Origin: Microcebus murinus
Lineage: Eukaryota; Chordata; Mammalia; Primates; Cheirogaleidae
Assembly (NCBI RefSeq): GCF_040939455.1
Contig: NC_134108.1
Location: 11,623,501 to 11,687,500, forward strand
Length of the DNA stretch: 64,000 nucleotides
Direction: 5' to 3'
Position numbers and translations under genes: made by a program. How positions within the stretch are numbered: the first letter of the stretch is position 1; each line of letters starts with the position of its first letter. Under the pieces are notes generated by a model, which was given only the letters and a program-made list of their open reading frames with translations, was not told the origin of the DNA and searched no databases. This document shows positions 1 through 13,797 of the stretch, piece after piece.

Positions 1-405
1 CAGCCACAGAAACCTTTCTATTCCTACAATACACCACACTGCTTACCACATCACGACTTCTACACTTAAAATTCTTTCTGCGTCCTATTCTCCTACCCTG
101 CCATGACTAGTTCCATTTCAAGGCTCAATTCAAACGTTACTTCCTCAAAGACACCTCTTGGCTACCCCCTCTGATTCTGACCCTGACCCCCAAACCCAGT
201 CACTCTACAGATTTATCCTTTCTAAAGTCACATATCAATATCTAAAATAGTTTTGTCCTATATTTTTATTGTCTGTCTCCCCTAAAATAGGAAGAAGTCT
301 TCTCCAACATAGGAGACCACGCTGTCTTGTTACTGGGGTGCAACAGCACCTAATAATGTTTGGTACAAATTAGGTGCTAAATCAGTATTTTGGTATAGAA
401 TGAAT
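1..405 (+). repeat. L2 3' end
   Basis: The sequence resembles the L2 3' region on the plus strand: pyrimidine-rich coding remnant with TCAAGGCTCAATTCAAACGT and CTTCCTCAAAGA, a TTTTTATTGTCTGTCTCCCC segment, then an AGGTGCTAAAT...GAATGAAT end. It fills most of the partial intron beyond exon 6. Positions 406-604 show nothing else I recognise. Confidence 0.7.
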
Positions 406-604
406 TTTTATAAAACAATCTTTGATGACATAGAAGTGTTCACAATGCATTATTAAATGACAAGTTATAAAGAAGTATATATAGTGATGTCACTTTTATA
501 AAACTAAAAAAAATACACATTCTCTAGGCAGTATGTTATGAAACAATACATTAGGAAAATAATAAATTTTAAATCAATCTCAACGTAACAGAAAAATTGC
601 TCAC

Positions 605-735
605 CTGTTGGCCTTGAGGACTTTGTAAGATCTGAGCCACTGCTGCAAGTGTATCTGTATTTGTTATCTGAGATACCCATGGATCAGGTAAGCCTTGGAC
701 CACATTGGCTGGAGTAACAGGTGTCACCGGAGTTC
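605..735 (-). CDS. SCAF8: SCAF8 coding exon 6 (residues 159-202, post-CID linker)
   Basis: The 131 bp complete the split Gly codon and encode TPVTPVTPANVVQGLPDPWV, then SQITNTDTLAAVAQILQSPQ and GQQ. TPVTPVTP is a short Pro-Thr repeat, and the TLAAVAQILQSPQGQQ part looks like a short amphipathic helix. The donor is CAACAG|GTGAGC. The acceptor tract is poor: the pyrimidine run is broken by AAA immediately before the AG (CTTTTTAAAAG|GA). The exon ends in phase 0 and the next exon is outside the window. Confidence 0.94.
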
Positions 736-1823
736 CTTTTAAAAAGCACATCACACCACCCCAATAAATATTTAAGTAAATAAATAAGACTTGAAAAGGT
801 ATTTGTTCTATTACTTTTATAAAATATACAAATTTATATAAAAGTTTTTATCATGTTGACTCCATTTTGAAAAATCACTTGAAATCCTTTATCAAATTAT
901 AATAGGTTAAAAAGAAACCAAACAAACCCAAAGTATCTGTCCACACTTGTCCTCAATAAACTAAGCTATCACCATATTCCTCCCATATCCTATGTTTGAA
1001 GACCCCCAAGTGGATGCCTGAAACTGTGGTTAGTACTGAACCCTATATATGCTATGTTTTTTTCTATATGTATACAGATACCTATGATAAAGTTTAATTT
1101 GTAAATTAGGCACAGTAAGAGATTAACAGCAGTAACTAATAATGAAATAGAAAAATTAGAATATATTGTGAAAAAGGTAAGTGAATGTAGTATCTTTCTC
1201 CATCTCTGTCTTTCAAATACTGCACTGCAGTCATCTATTTTCAGTTGGTCACAGGTAACTGAAATCATGGATAGCAACACTGTGGATATGACAGGACTAC
1301 TGTACTTTAAAATACAGTACATATAAAACCATTTTTGTTCACATGTATGAACAAAAACTAAATACCAAAATGTTAACAAATTTAATTCTTGAGACTATGA
1401 CAAAAATTTTAAATGTCATTTAAATGCCTCAGAAAAACCATGATTTTAAGATTTTGGTTTATTAAATTATTTTCTAAGGGTTCCTTATAAATGTTAAGTT
1501 CTCCCAATATTCTACAAATATTAAGTTGATTTATATGCAAGTTTAAACAGATAGTATAAATCAGGACAAACCTGACACACCAATTTTTGTAAGTTCATTA
1601 TATTTATGTCTCTGAAGATTAAAAAAAACCCAGCTTTCTAAATTTTAGAAAGAATTACATGTAAATATAAAATATGATTTTATTTTTCTCTTTGAGTTAC
1701 ATTTTCTTTCATTTATCTAATGCTGAACAAATTCTATACTGTCAAATAATTTGTTATATGAAAAATCATCTGATAAGTGTGAGTAGAATATTTAGACAAC
1801 AAATCTACATTAAAGCAACATAC
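736..1823 (-). other. SCAF8: SCAF8 intron 5
   Basis: This short intron (1,088 bp) is AT-rich and contains one Tigger-type MITE (about 995-1302). The remainder shows no recognisable gene or repeat. Confidence 0.9.
995..1302. mobile_element. Tigger/pogo-type MITE
   Basis: The right end reads ...GGACTACTG followed by TA, the inverse of the CAGTAGTCC ends of a Tigger subgroup. The interior has the known signatures GGATGCCTGAAACTGTGG, CTATGATAAAGTTTAATTTG and GGCACAGTAAGAGATTAAC. The left terminal repeat is eroded. A 129-codon open frame across it has no homology and is fortuitous. Confidence 0.75.
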
Positions 1824-1977
1824 CTGGAGTATTGCTCATAGCAGCAGTAGTACCAGCCAAAACAGGTGTGACAACTGGAGGAGGTATCCCTGCTGCCATA
1901 TCCAAAAGAGGCTGAATAATCTCGCTCTTAAATACATTATTCTTCTGCCACAAGTTTAATACTCTCACTATTTTACT
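1824..1977 (-). CDS. SCAF8: SCAF8 coding exon 5 (residues 108-158, end of CID)
   Basis: The 154 bp encode SKIVRVLNLWQKNNVFKSEI, then IIQPLLDMAAG and a Pro/Val/Thr-rich stretch ending SNTP, plus the first base of a Gly codon. The VLNLWQKNNVF helix completes the CID, and after MAAG the sequence turns low-complexity and probably disordered. The acceptor is CCCTCTAG|AGT and the donor CTCCAG|GTATGT. This is the first exon that is not a multiple of three, so skipping it alone would shift the frame. Confidence 0.95.
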
Positions 1978-2325
1978 CTAGAGGGAGAAAAGAAAAATGA
2001 TATTTTGTTTTTTGCTTTCAAAACCTTAGCAAAGCCATCTTCATAGAGGCTATTAGGGAATTGGATGGAAAGGAGGGATTAAAACACTTCCATGCTACTT
2101 TCCACCCTGAAATTCTGTTTTCTATCATTCTGCATTTGCTAGCCCTCTCTCAGGAAAAAAATGTTAATTCTGATATACAAGATAAATGAAAGCTACATTT
2201 AGCTGAAGACAAAGATGACAAATAGGCTTCCTCCTCTATGTCAATTCTAATGAGATGGATGACACCATTGGCTGGAGAACTATCTTAAGGAGTCTGAGGC
2301 AGAGTCAGAATTCATCTCAGGACTA

Positions 2326-2731
2326 CCGTGTTTCCTCAAAACTAAGACAGGGTCTTATGTTTATTTTTCCTCAAGAAGACACCCTAGGGCTTATTTTCAG
2401 GGGATGTGTTATTTTCCCCTCAAAGCTTCGGCTTGCAGCATGCACAGGATGGCCGAGACCTCTCACAGGGGGAGCCGACCTTGTTGGTGGGACTACTCAC
2501 ACCTTTCTGGTCACCTCTGGGATAGTAGCTGTCACCATGGGGCAGATGAGAAGGGCTGCTCGTTGTCTTTACTTACCGTTCTGCAACAAAACGCATGGGT
2601 TGTGCAGATACGCTGCATAGCCATGCCCATCACTAGGTCTTATTTTTGGGGTAGGGCTTATATTGCACAAATGCTTAAAAATCCTGCTAGGGCTTATTTT
2701 ATGGGTAGGTCTTATTTTTGGGGAAACATGG
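2326..2731. mobile_element. TA-flanked non-autonomous DNA transposon, family unassigned
   Basis: The 406 bp are bounded by TA on both sides, with inverted ends CCGTGTTTCC / GGAAACATGG. Subterminal blocks of the type GGTCTTATTTTTGGGG and AGGGCTTATTTT occur near both ends in inverted or direct arrangement. The core (about 2440-2600) is more GC-rich and contains two overlapping fortuitous open frames. The TA duplication fits Tc1/mariner-type transposition, but the central sequence matches no transposase I recognise. Confidence 0.7.
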
Positions 2732-5370
2732 TACTAGAGTTGTATTTCCAGGTGATTTTAACTTTGTCTCATACAATGTCTATCTTTTGAACAAATAAGT
2801 AATTTCACGACAAAGTACTTATCTAACATGATTTTTAAAATTTTCATTTTACAAGCTACTTAAGGGGAGGGTATTTCCTCATATAAGAATTTAACCAAAT
2901 TACTTCCTTTCTAAACATCTTGCCAGAAATTCTAATTCCCTACTGTATTATAAACCAGACATGGATAAACTTTTCTACAGGTAGAATCTGAAGCATATCC
3001 ATCTCTTCTCTCTTCATTGTGTCTTTTCCTTATTGTTTCCTACTCCCTCTCCCCTGTTGTACAATGTCAATGCCATACTACTATTACTTAATCTGGCTCT
3101 CAGAATGATAAATAATGCTCCACATTATTTCATTCCTCACAATAATGAGTCCTCTATCATTCTGAAAAGAAAAAAAAAATTTAAAAACCTGTTTCTAATG
3201 GCAAGCAGACTTGTCATCAGTGAACCATCTCAGTGATTTTCTCTTCTTGATAATAGGCCCTTGAATAGCAGCACTGCATTCAATTTACTCTACCCACTAA
3301 AGAGTCTGAACATTGCTCACTCCAACTCCCACTTCAATCCCTTTACCACCAAATCTATCACATTTTTGTTTTAGTTTCACCCTTTCTGGATTAAATATTC
3401 AGAATTCTCTGTATTTTTGATAATTTTTCAGTCAGTCATATGTTTATGTAGCTGCTATAAAATTCATGAAATATATACTATCTATATAACCTTTCTGATT
3501 TACCCTGGTCTCAGGCTGTGTCAATAAATTAAAAATAAATAAATAAACCTTAGTGTCCCCATTTATAAAATATGACTATATACAAAGGATTCTCTTGATA
3601 TTTTTCTCAATCTCAAATTGTATCAAATTGTTTAGGCTGGCTAGTATCTTAAATACCTTAACCACTTATAAATTTTGAGCACTGTGGGACAGAAATATGC
3701 CTTATTTATTAGTTACAGCTCTTCTTACAGCAACACCATGAAACACATCTATTTAATTACTTATACCCTAATCTTGGTCCAAAAAAGATTTCATATGAAA
3801 TTTTATTTAGTTGTGAAATTCTGTTTAATTGTTGCCTGTCTCTTCTGTTATAGTCTATGTATTGTAAACTTGAAAAGACTGAGTATTAATGACTTCTAAT
3901 TCTTGGGTCATTCTGTAATCTAATAACATAATTAGTAATATTTAAGGGAGAACTTCATAAGTAGAAAAATTCCTACTTAACTGCCTCCCTTGTTTGTGTT
4001 AGAAGTTTTAAAGACCCTGAAAGCTTCAGACTTATAGGCAGAAAAATATGCCCAACAAAGAAGAATATCTTTGTTCTACAAGATATTCTACAGTATTTTG
4101 GAAGAAACATCAATTGGTCCAGCTATTATGTCTTGCTTCTTGAAATACAAACATTTTACCCAGATTATACACTTAAATAACAGTCACAGTATCATGAACT
4201 CATATTGTTATTAATAAAAGCAGAATGGATTATGCAACTATTTTCTTGTTACCAATTTGATTCACAACTGTTTAACATATGAAAGTTCTATAAACAAGCA
4301 CTAAGTACTAGTTATTACTACTGTGATGCTACTTCATTAGGAAAAAAATATTTAAATGGCAGAGGCTAAAATTAAATATAAAAAAGAGCATTCTGTTAAA
4401 TGTATATATTTTATAAGGTAAAGTAACCATTTTCAGAATTAGGATCTGGTTTATCTTTAAATCTCTCATAATATTACAGTGACATATTTTTAAACTATGT
4501 TCAAACTACATTAATGTACAAATTATTTCAAATGAAGCATAATAAATTACACCAAAGAATGCTTTATAGTTTCTGATTTGACTATTTCTCCTTTCAAAAA
4601 CATTAGCAAAGTGCCTTACATTCTTTTGCTTTATATAAAAATCTTTTCAGTTTCCAAGACACTCTTTACGCACTTCAAAATTGGTCAATACCTAACAACT
4701 ATTATTCTATACATATATATCCAAACAAATAATGCCTCTCACTTATGACTGAGATTACAGTATTAATGGATTCTTTCCTTCTGTGGTTAAAAAAAAGGGC
4801 ATATTCCATAAACCCTATTATAAATGAGATATTATATTATGAAACCTACAAATTCAAGACAGATTGTTCACTGTAATTAATAAATATCCAAGTCTAAACT
4901 TGTGAAATTTCTTTTTTTGTTGTTGTTCTTTCTTCTTTTTGGACCCAGATGGAGAGATAAACTAGTGAAATTTCTAAGTCAAAGTGTTTAAAGTTACTTT
5001 AAAAAATGCTTACATAAAATTTCAAATTAGCAAGTTATTTCAGGTGGGATTCTAAGATATCTATTTTGAAAATTAAGATAGTCACTTAAAATGAGAGGCA
5101 CTCTTTTTTTGCCTATATAGAATTACCAAAATATCAAAGTAATTAAAAACACTTTTTATCACAAGAAGTATATCCAAGGATAGTTTACAAAATATACTAT
5201 AATAAATTTACCTCCACATCTATTCATTGTAACAAGATTTTTTTCTGATTCAAGACTATAATAGTTATTAAATATAGTAACTATCTAATCTTGTGATATT
5301 TGAGATGAGATGGAAGGTTTGTGGTGAGCATTTAACTTTACTGGTTCCTCCTTAAAGCAAACATTAGTCT

Positions 5371-5698
5371 TTTTTTTTTGAGACAGAGTCTTGCTCTCTT
5401 GCCTGGGCCAGAGTGCTGTGGCATCAGCCTAGCTCACAGCAACCTCAAACTCCTGGGCTAAAGCGATCCTTCTGCCTCAGTCTCCCGAGTAGGTGGGACT
5501 ACAAGCATGCACCACCATGCCTGGCTAATTTTTTTTCTTTTTCTGTTTTTAGTTGTTTGACTAATTTCTTTCTATTTTTAGTAGAGACGGGGTCTCGCTC
5601 TTGCTCAGGCTGGTCTCTGAACTCCTGAGCTCAAGCTATCCTCCTGCCTCGGCCTCCCAGAGTGCTAACATTATAGGTGTGAGCCACTAGGCCCAGCT
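5371..5698 (-). mobile_element. Alu SINE, minus strand, full length
   Basis: It begins with a T-run and GAGACAGAGTCTTGCTCT and ends near GTGAGCCACTAGGCCCAGC, an inverted strepsirrhine-type Alu. A perfect 12-bp duplication, AAACATTAGTCT, lies at 5359-5370 and 5699-5710. Confidence 0.95.
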
Positions 5699-6284
5699 AA
5701 ACATTAGTCTTTATCCAGTCTTATCTTTTCTTAATCAACATTGCAACCAACCCTGTTGCACACCTAAATTTCCAAATCAGCACCCAAAATAAATAACTTT
5801 CTAACATTCTCAGGGTAAATATGAGGATAAGCAACTCTTTTTTATTCCCCTCAGTGTCCAAAGCTTTCTTTATACTTGTTATTATACAATATGTACACAT
5901 TCAGATCTAACAGACCTAATAGCGTGATTTCTAGTACCAATAAAAATCCTACCATAACAAAATAATTTTGATATACAGTTATTTTCTACTGATTACTTGG
6001 CAAATCCATTTTTCACAGACAATGGAATGTTAAATATTAGTTCAAGTCAAATAACCACAATTCTGAATTAGTTGTGTGTGTGCATAAATGTTCAGTGTAA
6101 TTCCAAAAACTTATTGTAGCAGTTTCTTTAACATCAATTGCTTCAATAAATTAAATAATAGGAAAATCAACTAAATCTTTGTACTCTGCTTAAGAAATTC
6201 TGAGAACAAGAAGGAACATGGATATTTTAATAATTAAACATTTAAATCTGAATTAACTAAAAGTAAATAACATAAAGCCATATA

Positions 6285-6607
6285 CAGTTAAGCATTGCCA
6301 AACAACGGGCATACATTTTGAGAAATAATGCCTCGTGAAGTGATTTCGTTGTCCAGAGAATATCAAAGCATTAAACAGACCTATATAGTATAGCCTACTA
6401 CATATGATAAAATCTATTGCTTCTACACTATAAACATGTACATCATGACACTGTACTGAATACTACAGGCAAGTGTAACACAATGGTGTTTGTGTATCTA
6501 AACACAAGAAAAGGCACAGTAAAAATATGGTATTATAATCTTAACAGGACCACGGTTGTATGTGTAGTCTGTTGTTGACTGAAACATTGTTATGTGGCAT
6601 GTGACTA
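6285..6607. mobile_element. DNA transposon MITE, TA-flanked
   Basis: The element lies between TA dinucleotides (6283-6284, 6608-6609) with ends CAGTTAAGCATTGCCA and GTTATGTGGCATGTGACTA. The interior has known MITE signatures (AATACTACAGGCAAGTGTAA, GTACAGTAAAAATATGG-like, GGTATTATAATCTTA). I place it among the Tigger-like TA-inserting elements but cannot fix the subfamily. Confidence 0.7.
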
Positions 6608-6683
6608 TATTTAGACAATCTAAAGACTAACTGAAAACCAATATGGTAATGTATCTCTTAAAAAAAAAAAAATAGCAGCATAC

Positions 6684-6845
6684 CTTGTCGTCCCCAGGGC
6701 AACGATATAAATTCTGGAAAGTGCTAATGATGTTATTACTAAATCTGGGCGCAAACACATCCTTTTCTTGACCAAACTGATGTCGGGATTGTCGCACAAT
6801 AGAGTCAATAACATAAAGTCCAGGTACCTTGTATTCTGGTTTACA
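6684..6845 (-). CDS. SCAF8: SCAF8 coding exon 4 (residues 54-107, CID core)
   Basis: The 162 bp encode 54 residues, beginning CKPEYKVPGLYVIDSIVRQS and including RHQFGQEKDVFAPRFSNNII. The VPGLYVIDSIVR motif is the most conserved signature of SCAF4/SCAF8-type CTD-interacting domains and lines the CTD-peptide groove. The acceptor is TTCATCAG|TGT and the donor GACAAG|GTATGC, both in phase 0. A 12-13 bp A-run (plus strand) lies about 10 bases inside intron 4 at 6659-6672. No stop or frameshift interrupts the exon. Confidence 0.96.
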
Positions 6846-9800
6846 CTGATGAAAAAAAGAAGAGTGAGAAGGGAAGGAAATGGAAAGGTAAAATTCTTGA
6901 TAGAAAAACATCATCATAAATCTCACATAAACACAAAAACACTGCCCATGCTGAGGTAATGAATATTCAGACACTGACTATTCCACACTGTCTCGGTCTC
7001 TGGAATAGCATCTAAACAATCTATTTTGACTACTCATTCAGTTCAACTACCAGTCACCTAAATTCTAAAACAGTACTGAATTACTGGCTTGAATGACAAA
7101 AAACAAAATGATAAATAAGATATTGTAATTTAAAAAATTTAATTATTTTGAAAAGCTACATGAAAGGAAGAAGCAAACTCAGGAAAGAAGGGCTCTAGAA
7201 AAAGCATTGCCAACATGCCTTAGACTTCATCTGAAACATTTAACAAAAGAGTTTCTGTACTAAGAAAAGAACAAATACCAAATGGCAAATTATAACATTC
7301 TAAATATACCAAGAGAAAATTTTCAAGTTTTTTCTCAAATACCACATCTATGAGAGGTAAGACACTATTTTCAGCTACTCCACTAGCTCAGTGTTTCTCA
7401 ACCATCTTATCTATTACCCATTTTGAGAAATACAAAAGTTCCCTACTTTCTCACCACAGGTTATCCCAGCCTAGGTAGTGAGGTGAGCACAATACAGAAT
7501 CCTTTTACTACTAAGGGTACTGCTCCTATTTTGTCTCCATATTCAGAAGTATAAGAAAATCTGCTTCCCAAACACATGTTGATTAAAATATAATTATGGC
7601 TGTAAAACAGGTTCTACTTCCTAAAATATTTTAATAGTATTTCACCCAAAGTAGTTTCCTAGAAATTATATATGATACTAAATTAAAATCGCAATCTCCA
7701 GAAACCCTTCTTGGAAATCTAAGGCTGAGTATCAGTGAGAAAAGAATCCTCAACCCACCCACATAAAAGTTTCTAAATGGGATTTTCATCCAAGATAATG
7801 AATGATTTTCTGCACAGACTAGACATTTGATTTGTTCCTTAAAATCCTTATATCTAAAGATTTTTACATTATCCCTAACTTTTTAAGTTCCTTATCTCTA
7901 AGGTCTCTATTAAGTCAAGAAAATGAAGAAAATCTTTAACATCAATTCACAAATAGCTATTCTAGACTTCTAGCTGTTAAAGTGCTTCCAGTAGTTTATA
8001 AAAGGGGAATAATGTTGGTGTTTGGACATTAAAGTTTTAGGTTTAACCCAACGAAAGGATAAAAAAAGTCTCTCTTTAAAGTTATTGTTTCTGAAAATCT
8101 GCTGCCACCCCATCTGCAACTACTAAAAGTTGACATTATTATAATTAAAAAAAAAACAACAAAGTTAGAATGGCAAAAACAGGAGCATGTGGCTGTATCT
8201 GCAAAGGCAAAGCATGAATGATGCTAATGGTGGTATAAGGAACAGGGATGTGACACGGTGTCATACCTGACACCACATTAATTTTTCTTTTACCTGCACA
8301 TAAAAATTTGGCTTAGGAGCCGCCAACATTTATGGGTTCCAGCAACAAAATCCTACAATTTCTAGCTTGTAGAGTTAGGCAAACTCTTACATCATGGGTT
8401 AGCTTAGGTATAAGCTACAATAAAAAGAAGTTTTTTTTCTTGGCTCAAAGATATAATTCTTTTATGCTATGCCATAGAAACACAATGAACTTTACACTTA
8501 CCTTATACAAAAAATAAGATATGCAAAAGAGGTTATAACATTCACAGGTTAATTAGCAAATGTGATAAACCTTACTAGTACTAGGACCTGCTCTTAAAGC
8601 TTTCTCTCTAACTTCTAGCCATTTGTACCAAGATTCTGTTGCTATTCTTTTTATGTTGGCTATTTTTTGAATCTCCCAACCCCACCCCCAAACATGTTAT
8701 AATGGTAACTATGGTTTTCTAATTATTCATCTTCCTAAACATTCTAATACTCTATATAAAATTGTGGCCCACTTCCCCCCTTACCCCTGTTTTAAAATAA
8801 AAATCACTGCTCTATCAATGGTTTTTTAACATTTTGGAAGCCTCCTTTAAGAGGTACACTCTCCAGGAAGTTCCCTAGTCCCTTTGAAGCCTATCCATGG
8901 TTCCCCATAGATGTCAATAACCTGCATTTACTATTCTAACATTTAACTCTTCATTATGCCAGATAATGACAAATTTCAATGGTATATTTTTACCACAGAA
9001 TTGAACTAGGCTCTAGTATTATGCCATAGTACACATGGAAAAATGTTACAAGAATCAAATAAATTCACTTCTATATTTAAAGTTGTTGTTTAAAAGACAA
9101 AAAGAATATTTTATTGAATTATATACCAGGTAGATTCTAAATTTGCTTATACCCTCCCTATTCTACATGGAGCAACACTATAAGAAACAAATAAATTGAT
9201 TGCGCTATTCAGTGAAAGAATGTTGTTTAAGTACCATGAGAGGAGGAATAATGTAGCCTCAGCATCCCCAATTGGCTTTTGTAAACAGCAAACCAGTATT
9301 AGTTGATAACGTAACACTGACTACACGCTAGATTATTTTTAGTTATAAAATTTGCAGTTCAAAGATCCTGCCAATTAAACAACTCTAAGAAATCATAGGC
9401 AGCCTTAAATACTTTCCTTAATAGTCACACAAAATGTTTCCCTAAGATTATGTTTCCTTTGTGTAAGATAATTATTATATACCCCATTTGAGAATTAATA
9501 CTATGGGGTGCTCATAAAGCCTGAAAAGGTAGGATAATTTACATAAAATTCTCACTATGCAAATAAAAACCCATTACGGCCCAGACTTTCTGGGCATCCA
9601 ATGTTTAAGTTTACTAAAGGTTCAGCAACCACTAATCATACAAAGGCTGTCCCCAGAATGTAACCAGCCATGTAATATGAAAAGTTATGAAAATTGTGGC
9701 TAGAGACTTTCTAGACAGCCCTTTTTTAATACTCTTAACTGAGCCTACAAGATCTTCACTGCTAATCTAAACAGCATTTCTTAAGGAAATAACAGTTAAG

Positions 9801-10554
9801 TACATAACACAGGTCAGAGATATTACTACAAAATAGGAAGAAGAATTAAGTGGAATTTTCTTTTATTAATAGAATGTCAAACACAACACTTTTATGTTAT
9901 TTTAAAACTTGTGATAACTCAAGTTTTCTTCAGAAATTCCACAACAGCAATATCCATTTCCACAATATCTAAGCTGGAAGAGGATGATGGGGAATCACCA
10001 GCCCTCTTCTATTTGTACTCAGAAGGCCTTAGTAAGGAAGCAAGAGATGAAAGGTTATTTTGTCTTAAGGGATATGAAGTGTTCCTGAGAGATGGTGGGG
10101 GTAGGAATATGACTTCAAGTAAGAAAAAACTATTATCTCAGCTCCTCATGAAGCAAAGCTAAATAAATCCAAATTTAATACTCAGCTTAGTAAAATAGCT
10201 GAGATTGAACTAGACGTGAGAATACTGAATCTAGAGAAAACTAAAGGTAGTCATAAAGCAACCTAATATTTTTTTAGTTTTAATAAGAGGGATCTGTGCC
10301 AATCAATAGAAATTCATTCTATTTGATGAGTCTGTACGAGTTTAAAAACCATCTTCATGTTAAGTTTTAAAGCTGGCTGGAATTTAACTCTTTGAATAAA
10401 GGTGATTTATTAATGACTTTTTAAAATAAAATTTAAATTGATCCAAAGGTTGTGAGTTATTATTAAGCTGATTTAACATTGTCTCTCCCCACAACCACGC
10501 TTGACTAACAAAAATAAAATAAAATAAAATAAACTTTAAGACTAAAGAAATTAG

Positions 10555-11264
10555 AAAAATTTAAATCCAACAATACCAAGTGTTGGCAAAGATAAGGAAC
10601 ACACAAATTCATACATTGCTAGTGTGAGTGTAAATTAGTACAACCATATGAAACTAATTTAGCATTATCCAAGTTGAAGAAATGCATACCCTATCATCAG
10701 CAATTCCACTCCTACAGATATGCAAGCTGCACCAGCATACAGATTACCTTACATATGTATTACATTGTTCACAGCAATACTGTTCGAGAATTCCAAACAC
10801 TAGAAAACATACACACAATATCAACAGTAGAATGAACAAGCTGCAGTTTATTCACATAATGGAATACATGGAACAATGAATAGTAACAAATACTGGTACT
10901 CACAATAGGGAAGAATCCTAAACATACAATGTTGAGTGAAAGAACTGTACACAAAGGAATACATATTACAGGTATCTATTATGTAAAATTAAAAAGTACA
11001 TTAAGCTACTTTAAGAATTCATCTCGTAAAGTAAAACTATAATACCAAGCAAGGACATGACTAACATAAATGTCAAACTATAGTTAGTTGGATAGGGGAC
11101 GTGCAGGATAAGATCAGGCACTTGGGAGGTGTGGACTTCACAATTCTATTTCTTGAAATGAGTGGGAGTCACACAGGTCTTCTCTTGATAAGAATTTATC
11201 TATATATAGTGTTTTGTGTACTTTTCTGTGTATGTACATGTATATTTGACAATAAAAAGAAATG
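10555..11264 (+). mobile_element. L1 3' fragment (old L1M type)
   Basis: ORF2 C-terminal coding remnants are visible (CAAGTGTTGGCAAAGATAAG, TTCACATAATGGAATAC, GTTGAGTGAAAGAA). A 3' UTR follows, ending in ATATTTGACAATAAAAAGAA. All frames are broken. It abuts the MER2-like element with no gap. Confidence 0.8.
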
Positions 11265-11584
11265 CAGTCATCACTCAGTATCCATAGGGACTGGTTCCCG
11301 AACCATCACAGATACCAAAATCCAAGGATGCTCAGGTTCCTTATTATACAAAATGGGTAGTATCTGCACATCACCTACACACATCATCCCATATACTTCA
11401 AATCATTTCTAGATTACTTATACCTAATACAAGGCCTACACATCACATCATTTGCATGGATTCAATGTAGTACTTGGCATATGGCAAATTCAAGTTTTGG
11501 TATTTGGAGCATTGTGGAATTTTTTCTTTCAAATATTTTTAATGCCAGTAGGTGGAATTCACAGATATGGAGAGCCAGCTGACT
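11265..11584. mobile_element. MER2-like (Tigger-derived) MITE
   Basis: The left end is CAGTCATCACTCAGTATCC and the right end GGAGAGCCAGCTGACT followed by TA. The interior has ACCAAAATCCAAGGATGCTC and TTCTAGATTACTTATACC, which I associate with MER2/Tigger2-derived elements. Confidence 0.75.
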
Positions 11585-12424
11585 ATAATTATATAAATAT
11601 CTGTGCCTTCTCAAATAAAATAAAACAGGCAAAGTTTCTCCTATCATAATAAATAAGGTCTGATAAGCTCAACATATATTTGAAATGTAAATATAAGGAG
11701 TTGTAAAGCTTAGAATTGATCTAAAATATTAATTTTAAGGCAGAGGAACTTTAGTAAAAACTACATACAGAAAGTGAGAATTTGGAAATAAACTCCTTTC
11801 AGACTATTTGTGCTGAGTGATAAAATTTTTGTGTACTCCATCCCTAAGGGTAAAACTGTACTTGTGATAAAAGTGCAGTTATAGGATACTGCACTTTATA
11901 TGAAAGTATGTGTATATGTACATATATTAATAGACCTCTATAAAACACAACACCAGAGCTAAGTAAATATAACAGCCATCTTTAAATATGGACTCTATTC
12001 TTCCTCTGAGAAAATATCAAAGAGCAGAAAAAAATATACCAGAAGATGACCAACTGTTTCAGCTAGTACAAATGTTAGTTCTAAAATTTACCTTATTATA
12101 AAATTTCCTAATAGCTGTTTGTCACTCTGGCCTTTGCTTCTGTCTTATAAAAGTAACATCAGCCTATAAAGTAATTTCTGGCAAAAATAATTAGGACAAA
12201 TGCCAGAGGCCAGAGATTCTTTCAAAAGTTTTCCTGGCCTACAGGGTATCATCGTTATTATTAATTTTTTATTACCATGACTCATTATTCTATAAATCTT
12301 TCATGACTGAAACATAGAATCACAGATAACACATTACCAAACTGCACCCATGTTTCCCCCATACTTGCACTATGTGTTTATGGTGTGTGAAAGGACTATA
12401 AAATGGTATATCCCCTATACAGAA

Positions 12425-13797
<1,373 letters not shown>

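Larger units (their letters stand above)
1978..6683 (-). other. SCAF8: SCAF8 intron 4
   Basis: The 4,706 bp hold a TA-flanked MITE (2326-2731), a minus-strand Alu (5371-5698) and a DNA-element MITE (6285-6607). I recognise nothing in 2735-5358 or 5711-6280, which are AT-rich sequence without supportable genes. Confidence 0.9.

Noticed and set aside
990..1379. A 129-codon minus-strand frame
   Set aside because: It overlaps a Tigger-type MITE; fortuitous.
2255..2790. Two overlapping plus-strand frames of 121 and 128 codons
   Set aside because: They cover a TA-flanked MITE and have no recognisable domain.
9911..10162. An 83-codon plus-strand frame in intron 3
   Set aside because: It begins in plausible coding-like sequence but has no recognisable homology, no splice signals of note and opposite orientation to the host gene. 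Too weak to call.
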